Below, one piece after another: positions 25,518 to 33,327 of a stretch of 64,000 bases of DNA. Under the pieces are notes generated by a model that saw nothing but the letters and a program-made list of their open reading frames with translations, searched no databases and was not told the DNA's origin. This DNA is from Dermatobacter hominis (GTDB lineage Bacteria; Actinomycetota; Acidimicrobiia; Acidimicrobiales; Microtrichaceae), in NCBI RefSeq assembly GCF_020715685.1, contig NZ_CP085840.1, positions 1,302,001-1,366,000 on the forward strand. The letters run 5' to 3'. How positions within the stretch are numbered: the first letter of the stretch is position 1; every line of letters starts with the position of its first letter. The position numbers and the translations under genes are program-made.

Positions 25518-25816
25518 GGCGCCTCCCCCAGCACCGGCGGCACCCGGAACTGCCCGTCCTCGGCCGCGGGGGCGCTGCCGAGCACGACGTCACGGTCGAG
25601 GGCCGGGCCGGGCTCGTCGGCGCGCAGCACGTTGGCGAGCGGGACCGGGCGCGCCATCGGCTCGACGTCGTCGAGGTCGAGCGCCTCCATGTCCGCGGCG
25701 TGGTCGAGGATGTCGGAGAGCTGGTGCGTGAAGCGGTCGAGCTCGTCGTCGGTCAGCCGGAGGCGGGCCAGTCGGGCCACCTTGGCGACGTCATCGGTGT
25801 TGATGCGTGACTCCAT
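25514..25816 (-). CDS. gatC: Asp-tRNA(Asn)/Glu-tRNA(Gln) amidotransferase subunit C
   Basis: 100 residues, the belt protein that holds GatA and GatB together. [18 protein letters not shown] is the family N-terminus, followed by the [27 protein letters not shown] helix and loop. ATG at 25816 has TAGTGT at 25825-25830 with an 8-base spacer. First gene of gatCAB, divergent from the DUF4012 gene with 90 bases between starts. Confidence 0.96.
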   Translation of the reverse strand: MESRINTDDVAKVARLARLRLTDDELDRFTHQLSDILDHAADMEALDLDDVEPMARPVPLANVLRADEPGPALDRDVVLGSAPAAEDGQFRVPPVLGEAP

Positions 25817-25824
25817 CGGGCTCG

Positions 25825-25830
25825 ACACTA
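25825..25830 (-). promoter_or_regulatory. -10 box of the gatCAB operon
   Basis: TAGTGT on the minus strand, 8 bases before ATG 25816. Confidence 0.5.
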
Positions 25831-25892
25831 GTGACCCGATCCGGGGCCGCCCGAAGCCCGTTCCCGCGGGCGGATCCCCGAACGGGCGTCGA

Positions 25893-25898
25893 TAGGGT
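25893..25898 (+). promoter_or_regulatory. -10 box of the DUF4012 gene
   Basis: TAGGGT, 8 bases before GTG 25907; divergent to the gatC box 63 bases away. Confidence 0.5.
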
Positions 25899-25906
25899 GG
25901 GTCCTC

Positions 25907-27814
25907 GTGCCGGAGACCCCCGACGACGCCGCGGACCCCGCGGACGACGCCGACCACGCCGACGACGGAGCGAGCCCGCCGGTCGACGACCCGGCCGGGC
26001 CCGACGACGCCGCCCCTGCGCCGGTCCGCCGGGCGCGCCGCCGGCGGCGGTGGCCGACGGTCCTCGGCGTCGTGGCGGTCCTGCTCGTGCTCTGGCTGGG
26101 GTTCGTGGCCTTCCGACTCGTGACCGCGGCGGCCGACGCCCAGCGCGGCGTCGACGCCCTGCAGCGGGTGAGCGACCTGTCGACGGGCGACCTCGGCTCC
26201 TTCGTCGACTCGGTCGGCACCCCCGACGACCCCGAGGCGCAGGAGGTGCAGGCCGAGCTCGCGACGGCCGCCGACGCCTTCCGCTCGGCGAGCGACGCCG
26301 CCGACTCGCCGCTCGTCGCGCCGCTGAAGGTCGTGCCGGTGCTGGGACGCCAGATCCGCTCGGTGTCCGCGCTCAGCGGGTCGGCGGCGTCGAGCACCGA
26401 GGCCTCGCTCACCGCCTTCCGCTCGCTCAGCGACGTGGCCGCGATGGACACGAGCACGCCCGAGGCCCGCCTCGCCGCCGGCGACCGCACGCAGGTGGTG
26501 CTCACCGAGCTCGCCGATGCCATCGCCGACCCCGACCTCGGTCCGAAGAAGGGACTGATCGGGCCGCTGGCCGAGGCCTACGACCGCTTCGCCGAGGAGT
26601 CGGACCGCTTGAACGGCACGGTCGACCGGGCCCTGACCGGCGTCACCGGCGTCAACCAGTTCATCAAGGGGCCGAGCAACTACCTGGTGCTGGCGGCCAA
26701 CAACGCCGAGATGCGCGCCGGCTCCGGCATGTACCTGCAGGCGGGCGAGCTGCACGTCGACGCCGGACGGTTCGCCATGACGGAGCTGCAGCCGACGGCG
26801 CAGATGGTGCTCGACGCGCCCGGCACGACGGTCGACCCCGACGTGCAGGCGCTGTGGAGCTGGCTCCAGCCCGACCGGGAGTGGCGCAACATCAACGCCA
26901 CGCCCCGCTTCGGCGAGAGCGCCCGCATGGCGGCCGACATGTGGGCGGCCTCGGGCCACGCGCCGGTCGACGGCGTGATCGCGATGGACGTCGTGGGCCT
27001 GCAGCGCATGCTGGAGCTCGTCGGCCCGGTCGAGATCACCGAGGCGGACGGCACGGTCACCTCGATCAGCGCGGACAACGTGCTGACCAGCCTGCTGCTG
27101 CAGCAGTACCTCGGGTCGGGCTCCGTCGACGAGCGGCGCGACCGGCTCTCCACCGTGGGCCAGGCCGTGTTCGCGGCGCTGAACGAGCGGGGCTACGAGC
27201 CGGGTCAGCTCCTCCAGGCCGTGCAGTCGGCCGGCCGGGGTCGGCACCTGCTCATCTGGTCGAGCGACCCGGTCGAGCAGGCGGGGTGGGAGGCGCTCGA
27301 CGCCAGCGGCGCCCTGCCCGGCAACGGGCTGCTGCTGTCGATCCTGAACCGCGGCGGCAACAAGCTCGACCAGTTCCTCCAGGTCGCCGCCGACATGCGC
27401 TGGACGACCGAGGGCGACCACCGCCGCGTCTCGGTCGCGGTCACCGCCACCAACGCGGCGCCGGAGAACCTGCCGCGCTACGTGGGCGGGCCCTACCCGG
27501 GCCTCGACGTGGAACCGGGCCAGTACGTCGGCGTGCTGGCGCTCACGGTGCCGAAGAGCGCCACCGCGCCGGCGACCGAGGGCGCCGACCTCTTCCTCTC
27601 CGGAGAGGACGGTCCGACCTCACGCCTGCTCGCGACGAGGATCGACCTGCGCCGAGGCCAGTCGACGACGATCACGTTCCAGTTCGACCTGCCGGACGCG
27701 ACCGACGAGGTCGTCGTGCTGCCGTCGGCGCGGGTCCCACCGGTCGTGTGGACCGCGGACGGGGACTCGTGGAAGGACCGGAAACCCCGCTCCGTCGACC
27801 TCGACGGGACCTGA
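25907..27814 (+). CDS. DUF4012 membrane-anchored protein
   Basis: 635 residues: an acidic, Asp/Pro-rich cytoplasmic start of about 40 residues, a basic stop-transfer cluster (RRARRRRRW), one transmembrane helix (about 50-68), a helical stalk, then the DUF4012 domain. Its hallmark segments are visible: YLVLAANNAEMRAGSGM, GVIAMDVVGLQRMLELVGP and LLSILNRGGNKLDQFLQ. DUF4012 proteins are found in actinobacteria and in exopolysaccharide gene regions; the biochemical role is not established. The terminal part folds outside the cell. It is followed by a small surface protein gene, so a cell-envelope role is plausible. Confidence 0.88.
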   Translation: MPETPDDAADPADDADHADDGASPPVDDPAGPDDAAPAPVRRARRRRRWPTVLGVVAVLLVLWLGFVAFRLVTAAADAQRGVDALQRVSDLSTGDLGSFVDSVGTPDDPEAQEVQAELATAADAFRSASDAADSPLVAPLKVVPVLGRQIRSVSALSGSAASSTEASLTAFRSLSDVAAMDTSTPEARLAAGDRTQVVLTELADAIADPDLGPKKGLIGPLAEAYDRFAEESDRLNGTVDRALTGVTGVNQFIKGPSNYLVLAANNAEMRAGSGMYLQAGELHVDAGRFAMTELQPTAQMVLDAPGTTVDPDVQALWSWLQPDREWRNINATPRFGESARMAADMWAASGHAPVDGVIAMDVVGLQRMLELVGPVEITEADGTVTSISADNVLTSLLLQQYLGSGSVDERRDRLSTVGQAVFAALNERGYEPGQLLQAVQSAGRGRHLLIWSSDPVEQAGWEALDASGALPGNGLLLSILNRGGNKLDQFLQVAADMRWTTEGDHRRVSVAVTATNAAPENLPRYVGGPYPGLDVEPGQYVGVLALTVPKSATAPATEGADLFLSGEDGPTSRLLATRIDLRRGQSTTITFQFDLPDATDEVVVLPSARVPPVVWTADGDSWKDRKPRSVDLDGT

Positions 27815-27926
27815 ATTCGCGCCCTCCGCGACCGTCGGACGACCCCTCGTGGTCGAAATCGCAATTGCGTAACTTGCCTCCGCGATTGGGTACTTCTTCA
27901 TGCTCCAACCCCGCGAAGTCGGGTGC

Positions 27927-27932
27927 TACCTT
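27927..27932 (+). promoter_or_regulatory. -10 box of the small surface protein gene
   Basis: TACCTT, 6 bases before ATG 27939. The surrounding 27840-27960 is the least GC-rich stretch of this part of the window, as expected for a strong promoter. Confidence 0.6.
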
Positions 27933-27938
27933 CCTGAC

Positions 27939-28244
27939 ATGCGCAACAGTCTTCGATACCTGCTGGTGGGTTTCGCATTCGTCGCTGGGTCCCTCTTCGC
28001 TCTGGCCGGTGTGGCCAGCGCGCAGGATGACTCGTCCGACGCGTACGTGCTCTCCAACACCGAGTCCCGTACCGCCGAGCTTCCCGCCGCCGCTTCTGCG
28101 TCGACCGGTTCCTCGGGTTCCGCCGAGGCCAACTCCCTCGCCTTCACCGGCAGCGACGTGGTCCTCCTCTCCGCCGTCGGCGGAGTCGCCGTGGTCGCCG
28201 GTGGTGCGATCCTGGCCGCTCGCCGTCGGGTCGCCCAGGCCTGA
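27939..28244 (+). CDS. Small sortase-type cell-wall protein (LAFTG motif)
   Basis: 101 residues. A signal peptide (MRNSLRYLLVGFAFVAGSLF, cleaved near ASA-Q at about 29), a Ser/Ala-rich stretch of about 45 residues, then the sorting signal LAFTG, a hydrophobic helix and RRR at the C-terminus. LAxTG is the motif preferred by class E sortases of actinobacteria. The mature wall-bound part is very short and low in complexity, so it looks like a coat or spacer protein. Codons ending in T (GGT, GCT, CGT) are more common than in neighbours, a mark of high expression. ATG 27939 is set by the -10 box; a longer frame from 27900 would break the signal peptide. Confidence 0.82.
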   Translation: MRNSLRYLLVGFAFVAGSLFALAGVASAQDDSSDAYVLSNTESRTAELPAAASASTGSSGSAEANSLAFTGSDVVLLSAVGGVAVVAGGAILAARRRVAQA

Positions 28245-28287
28245 CGGACCCGGCACCCCACGGGGTGCACGACAACCTGACCGAACG

Positions 28288-28315
28288 ACGGCCCGCCGGT
28301 CATCCGGCGGGCCGT
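28288..28315. terminator. Bidirectional terminator hairpin
   Basis: ACGGCCCGCCGG and CCGGCGGGCCGT make a perfect 12-bp stem around TCAT, between the stops of the surface protein (+) and the esterase (-). Confidence 0.75.
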
Positions 28316-28341
28316 CCCGCGTCCGTGCCCGGTCCGGGCGC

Positions 28342-29097
28342 TCAGCCCGTGACGCGGTCGACGAACTCGAGGGACCGCTCGATGATCAGGTCCTTGTCGA
28401 AGTCGACGGTCGCGACGTGGTAGCTGCGATCGCAGCGCACCCGCTCCACGGGTCCCGACACCGCCTCGGCCAGGACGTCGCTGTCGGTGGCGGGCACCAC
28501 GTGGTCCTCGGGGCTGGTGAACAGCAGCAGCGGGCACTCGATCTTGGCGAGGTCGGGCACGATCTCGTTCGCGACCTCGAACATCGACACCAGCGGCGCG
28601 AGCGGCGTCTGGGGGTACGCGGACTCCTCGACGTCGGGGTCGGCCACGTCGGAGCCGATGCCGTCCATCACGGTCTCGCCGGCGGCCACCATCTCGGACA
28701 CGATCGCCAGCATGTCGTCGCGCGGCGCGATCGCCGGGTTGATGCAGATGATCCCCGACAGCTCGGGGTGGCGGGTGGCCAGCCACGCGGTGAGCGAGCC
28801 GCCCATCGACAGGCCCGCGACGACGACCTGCTCGGTGCGCGACTCGAGGTCGATCAGCACCTCCTCGGCGTGGGCGGACCAGTCGGCCCACGACGTGGCG
28901 AGCATGTCGTCGATGTGCGTGCCGTGACCGGGGAGCCTCGGCATCTCGACGGTGTGGCCGGCCGCGGCGAACGCCTCGGCGAGACCCCTCATCGAGCTCG
29001 GGTTGCCGGTGAAGCCGTGCAGCACGAGCACGCCCACGGGGCCGCCGGCGACGCTGAGGGGCTCCGCCCCGGGCAGGATCGGATGCTGGTCGGCCAT
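28342..29097 (-). CDS. Alpha/beta hydrolase, carboxylesterase/monoacylglycerol lipase type
   Basis: 251 residues. VLVLHGFTGNPSSM provides the oxyanion loop, GLSMGG the nucleophilic Ser, SPEDHVV the acid and SYHVATVD the His, as in the Est30-type carboxylesterases. These hydrolyse short to medium acyl esters; the natural substrate is unknown. ATG 29097 has GGAGCAGC just upstream. The next gene upstream (zinc metallopeptidase) is on the same strand with 62 bases between. Confidence 0.92.
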   Translation of the reverse strand: MADQHPILPGAEPLSVAGGPVGVLVLHGFTGNPSSMRGLAEAFAAAGHTVEMPRLPGHGTHIDDMLATSWADWSAHAEEVLIDLESRTEQVVVAGLSMGGSLTAWLATRHPELSGIICINPAIAPRDDMLAIVSEMVAAGETVMDGIGSDVADPDVEESAYPQTPLAPLVSMFEVANEIVPDLAKIECPLLLFTSPEDHVVPATDSDVLAEAVSGPVERVRCDRSYHVATVDFDKDLIIERSLEFVDRVTG

Positions 29098-29159
29098 GTG
29101 CTGCTCCAGGTGGTCGCGTCGGCGCTCGGCGCCGGTCCGGGGCGGGCCGTCGGGGCCGC

Positions 29160-30841
29160 TCAGCCCAGGCAGGCGTCCGCCCCCTCCATGAACCCGTCAC
29201 GATACGCCTCGACGCGGGAGGCGCCGCTGCCGGTCCGCGATCCCTTCTGGTGGTCCGCGGTGGCGAGCAGCGCCGATACCGCCTCGTCGAGGTCACCGGG
29301 CGAGAGCCGCAGCTGCGCCGTCTCACGGTTCTGCGAGAACACCGAGGCGGACCACACGCCGGCCAGGCAGTCCGCGGTCCGGGTCGTCGCCGCGGACGTG
29401 CCCTCGAGCACGCCGAGCTGGTGCATCGCGGCCAGGGAGTACCCCGAACCGATCACCTGGCTGAGGGCGTAGTCACCGATCCGCTCGTGGAGCTCGGCCA
29501 CGAGGCCGTCGTCCTGCACGGCGAGGCGGTTGTCGTCCGGGCAGTAGAAGACCTCGTCGGACAGCCCGACCGGTTCGTCGCAGTCGGGCCGCTGGGCCTC
29601 GGCGAACACCTTGACCTCGGGCAGCTCGAAGGTCCCCTCGCCTCCGACCGACGGCCAGGCGTTCGTCCAGAAGTCCTCGAGGTCAGCGACCGTGAGGTCG
29701 AACGCGTCGTCCAGGGCCAGGTTGCCGCCCGAGTCGAAGTCGGCCTGATCGGTGAACGGCAGGTCGACGAGCCGCGGCGACAGGTCCTCGGCCGTGTAGC
29801 CGCACACCGTCGCGCCCCCGTCGACGCCCTCCTGGAACGCCCGCATGCGGTCGAACGCGGTGCCGTGCGCACCGGCATCGGCGCGGGTGGTGCCCGGGGT
29901 GTCGCGCAGCTCGAGGAAGCCGGCGAGCGCGAGGTCGAGGGTGCGGTCGTCGACCACGAAGTAGCGGTCGTCGCCGCCCTCCTCGACGTCGGCGACCCAC
30001 GCCCCCGCGTAGCAGTCGGCCTGCTGCTCGAGCACGAGCACCGGCGTCTCCTCGGTCTCGCCGGCGCGGGCCTGCACCGCGTGGCCCCATTCGTGGGCGA
30101 TGACGAGCCCGAGCCCGAGCGGCCCGTAGCTCTCGACCATGTGCGGGATCAGGTCGTCGGCGTCCCAGGCCACGACGTCCTCGCTCGGCAGTAGAAGGCG
30201 TTGCCCTCGACGTCGCTCGCCGACTCGGTGCAGGGGATCTGGCGGTCGTCCTCGGTGACGGCGAAGAAGCCGCCGGACACGGTCTCGTACGGGATCCCGA
30301 AGGTGGGCTCGAACTCCCGCTTCCAGTACCCGTCGACGTCGGCGATGGCGGCGCGCATGTCCTCGCCGTAGGGGCCCTCGGACGCGCCCTGGACCTCGAT
30401 CCGGGACGCCGCGGCCGGGAGGGACTCGGGCCGGACCGTCCGGTCCTCGTCGGGGGCGAGCTCGGGACCGGCCTGGTCGCCGTCACCTCCGTCGTCGCCG
30501 CCGCCCACGAGCACGACGACGCCGACCGTCAGCACGGCGATGATCGCCACGACGAGCAGGCCGATGACGAGCTTGGTGCTGCGGCCGGCACCGCCACCGG
30601 GGCCGGCGGGGGTGGGTGACGGCCCGTCGGGGGGCGTCGTGGCCGACCCTCCCCAGCCGCCACCGGGCGCGGACGAGGTGTACGGCGGCGGGGCCGCGGG
30701 CGGCGCGCCGTACGGCGGCGGGCTCGCAGGTGCGGACGAGGGCGGGGCGGCCGGCGGCACGGGCGGGGGCGCCGGCGGCGGGAACGGCGGCGGCGTCGGC
30801 GGGCCCGACGGGGGCAGCTGGGGATCGAACGGCTGGCTCAC
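29160..30841 (-). pseudogene. Neutral zinc metallopeptidase (YpfJ-like), broken by a 1-base frameshift
   Basis: Two frames make up one protein of about 560 residues. The first (GTG 30841 to about 30188) has a Pro-rich tail, a transmembrane helix (about 90-110) and the start of the peptidase domain ending GNAFYC. The second continues VVAWDADDLIPHMV and holds the HEWGHAVQ zinc site and EQQADCYAGAWV. Adding one G to the GG at 30187-30188 restores FYCPSEDVVAWD, which is what the family has there (FYCP...). So the gene is either newly broken or the base is a sequencing error. TACCTT at 30849-30854 lies 7 bases before the GTG. These peptidases are membrane-anchored and face the outside. Confidence 0.8.
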
Positions 30842-30991
30842 GGCCCCGAAGGTACCGGCGCGCCGGGGACCGACCGGACGCTCGATGCCCGGTTGCTGAG
30901 GTCCGTCACCGCCGCAGGCCGGTCGGCGCCGCTACGCTGCGCGCCGTCCGTCGGGAGCGGCGGGGAGATCAATCGACACAAGGGGGGCGTC

Positions 30992-31405
30992 GTGCCCAAG
31001 TACCAGTTCCTGACCCCGGAGTGGATCGAGGAGGCCAAGCGCATCCGCGAGCAGTTCGACACCGACGCCGCGGCACCCGCCCACTCGGTCCGCATGAACC
31101 AGGTCATCACCGAGGTGCCCTTCGGCGACGGCACCGTCAACGCCCACATGGACACCTCCAGCGGCGAGATCGAGATGGACCTCGGCCACCTGGAGAACCC
31201 CGACCTCACCGTCACGCTCGACTACGCGACGGCCAAGGCGATCCTGGTCGACGGCAACCCCCAGGCCGGGATGCAGGCGTTCATGGCGGGCAAGGTCAAG
31301 GTCCAGGGCGACATGACCAAGCTCATGGCCATGCAGCAGCCCGGAGGCGCCCAGGACGACACGGCGGCCAAGGTCGCCGCTGCGATCCAGGAGATCACCG
31401 AGTAG
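30992..31405 (+). CDS. SCP2 sterol-carrier domain protein
   Basis: 137 residues, a single SCP2 domain: VNAHMDTSSGEIEMDLG, the LTVTLDYATAKAILVDGNPQ strand-helix pair and FMAGKVKVQGDMTKLM are typical. Stand-alone SCP2 proteins bind lipids or acyl-CoA in a hydrophobic tunnel and are common where fatty acids or sterols are degraded. GTG 30992 follows AGGGGGG by about 5 bases. It is transcribed alone, ahead of a terminator hairpin. Confidence 0.85.
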   Translation: MPKYQFLTPEWIEEAKRIREQFDTDAAAPAHSVRMNQVITEVPFGDGTVNAHMDTSSGEIEMDLGHLENPDLTVTLDYATAKAILVDGNPQAGMQAFMAGKVKVQGDMTKLMAMQQPGGAQDDTAAKVAAAIQEITE

Positions 31406-31431
31406 GGCACGCGCCACCTCGCCGACGCCGC

Positions 31432-31457
31432 CGGCCCGCTCCTCCGGGAGCGGGCCG
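31432..31457. terminator. Bidirectional terminator hairpin
   Basis: CGGCCCGCTCC and GGAGCGGGCCG form an 11-bp perfect stem with loop TCCG between the convergent SCP2 and MFS genes. Confidence 0.75.
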
Positions 31458-31464
31458 CGGCGCG

Positions 31465-33054
31465 TCAGGGCGGCGCCATCTCTCCGCTGGCGCCGCGCCG
31501 GTCGCCCGGCATCAGGAACGACAGCGCGAGCCCGATCCCGGTGACCACCGCGCCGACGCCGTACGCCACCGAGTAGGACCCGCCGCTCCCCTCGACGTCC
31601 CTGGTCACGAGCTCCACCGCCTCGAGCACGTTCATGCCGAGCGTCGTGCCCACCTGCGACACGAGCTGCTGCGTCGCGCCCGCGATCCCCAGGTCGGCGT
31701 TGGCCACCGAGTTGGCCACCGACGCGGCGATGCCGGGCTGGGCCGCGCCGACCCCGATGCCCGACAGCGTCAGGGCGAGGACGACGATGGCGGTGCCCGG
31801 GTCCGAGGCGACGAGCGCGAAGACCACCATGGACAGCGTCAGCGACGCGGTGCCGGCGACGATCGTCGAGCGGGTCGACACCCGGCCGACGAGGTAGCCG
31901 GCGAGCGGTCCGGCGATGGCGAACGTGAGGGGGCGCGGCACCATGATCAGCGCCACGACGTCCGCGTCGAGGTCGCGCACCTCCTCGAGGAGCAGCGGGG
32001 TGAGGATGAAGCCGCCCATGTAGCCGAACTGCATGAAGAACGAGACGCCGACCGGGACCGCGAAGCTGCGCCGGGCGAACCAGTGCAGCGGGATGAGCGG
32101 GTGCTCGGTGGTCCGCTCCACCCGGACGAACGCAGCCAGGCCGATCGGCACCAGCGAGAAGGACGCCAGCACCCACGGGTTCCCGATCCCCCACGCCGCG
32201 GCCCGGTCGATGCCGACCAGCAGGCCGGCGAGCGTGAGGGTCAGGCACAGCTGGCCGCGGATGTCGAAGTGCACGTCGCGACGTCGGCCGGTGTCGGGCA
32301 GCACGACGAACGCCACGACGGTCGCCGCGGCGAGCAGCGGGGCCTGCACCGCGAAGATCACCCGCCACCCGAACGCCTCGACGAGCGGACCGCCCACGAC
32401 CAGGCCGACCACGGGACCGCCGGCCACGACGAGCGACCAGAAGCCGAGCGCCCGGGACCGTCGCTCGGGCGTGAACATCCGGTTGATGAGCGCGAGCGAG
32501 CTGGGGCCGGTCGCCGCGCCGATCGTGGCACCGAGCACCCGGAAGGCGATCAGCGACGGACCGGACCAGGCCAGGGCCGTCAGCCCGACGAACACGGTCG
32601 CGCCCGCCATGCCGATCAGGTAGACGCGCCGGTGGCCGTGGAGGTCGCCGAGCTTCCCCGCCGTCGTGCCGGTCAGCGCGACCGCGATCGTCGGACCCGA
32701 GATCAGCCAGACGAGCGACTCGACCGAGGCGCCGAGGTCCTCGGCGATCGTCGGGCGGCTGACCGCCAGGATCGTGATCGTGCTCGAGACCCAGAAGGCG
32801 CCGAAGAGCACCGTCCACGTGACGAGCCACGCGTTGCTGCTGCCGGTCCGCTCCCCTCGGGATCCGTCCGGGCCGGTCTCGCGGCGCCGGAGCAGCATCG
32901 ACCAGGGGACGACCGGCTCCTCGTCGACCCCGGGGGCCTCGACCGCGACGTCGGTGATGGGGTCGTGGGTGTCGGGCCCGATGAGGGTGCCGTCAGCGCC
33001 GTCGGCCCCGGACCCTCCGCCCTCCGCTGGTGGTCCGGTGCGGCGGGGAGACAT
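31465..33054 (-). CDS. MFS transporter, DHA2 (14-helix) drug exporter type
   Basis: 529 residues. After a polar N-terminus of about 75 residues come fourteen hydrophobic segments. GKLGDLHGHRRVYLIGM is motif A of the major facilitator family and LALINRMFTPERRSRALGFW resembles the region around motif C/D of DHA2 exporters (EmrB/QacA type), which move hydrophobic drugs out using the proton gradient. The N-terminal tail, rich in Gly and Asp, is longer than usual. ATG 33054 is preceded by TAGGTT at 33064-33069, 9 bases away. Confidence 0.9.
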   Translation of the reverse strand: MSPRRTGPPAEGGGSGADGADGTLIGPDTHDPITDVAVEAPGVDEEPVVPWSMLLRRRETGPDGSRGERTGSSNAWLVTWTVLFGAFWVSSTITILAVSRPTIAEDLGASVESLVWLISGPTIAVALTGTTAGKLGDLHGHRRVYLIGMAGATVFVGLTALAWSGPSLIAFRVLGATIGAATGPSSLALINRMFTPERRSRALGFWSLVVAGGPVVGLVVGGPLVEAFGWRVIFAVQAPLLAAATVVAFVVLPDTGRRRDVHFDIRGQLCLTLTLAGLLVGIDRAAAWGIGNPWVLASFSLVPIGLAAFVRVERTTEHPLIPLHWFARRSFAVPVGVSFFMQFGYMGGFILTPLLLEEVRDLDADVVALIMVPRPLTFAIAGPLAGYLVGRVSTRSTIVAGTASLTLSMVVFALVASDPGTAIVVLALTLSGIGVGAAQPGIAASVANSVANADLGIAGATQQLVSQVGTTLGMNVLEAVELVTRDVEGSGGSYSVAYGVGAVVTGIGLALSFLMPGDRRGASGEMAPP

Positions 33055-33099
33055 GGCCCGGCGAACCTAGTCCTCCGTCCGGACGGTGGTCGGACGCGC

Positions 33100-33183
33100 A
33101 ACGCCGGATCGGTTGGGGTGGCCGCCACTCGCGGCGGCTGGGGAACACCACGTACGGCTGACCACCCCAACGGATCCGGCGTT
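33100..33183 (-). repeat. Large imperfect inverted repeat
   Basis: AACGCCGGATC-G-GTTGGGGTGG (33100-33121) faces CCACCCCAAC-G-GATCCGGCGTT (33162-33183): 21 pairs with one G opposite G. The 40-base loop contains a further GCCGC/GCGGC stem. It lies in the 273 bases between the kinase stop and the MFS start. The rest of that gap (33184-33327) shows no gene or RNA that I can recognise. Confidence 0.7.
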
Positions 33184-33327
33184 GACGCTCAACGTAAACG
33201 CGCAGACGCGGCAGGTGGTGGATCTCGGGCAAGGAATGTGACCCCGAGGGGCCCCTGGCGACACACGACCGCAACGCGACCGCAGCACTTCGAACGCAGC
33301 CGCCCGCCGTCGGGGCTCGCGGCCGCT

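Noticed and set aside
33184-33327. tRNA or small RNA gene in the kinase-MFS gap
   Set aside because: No cloverleaf arms; the TTCGAA at about 33285 lacks a matching T-stem. Nothing else supported.
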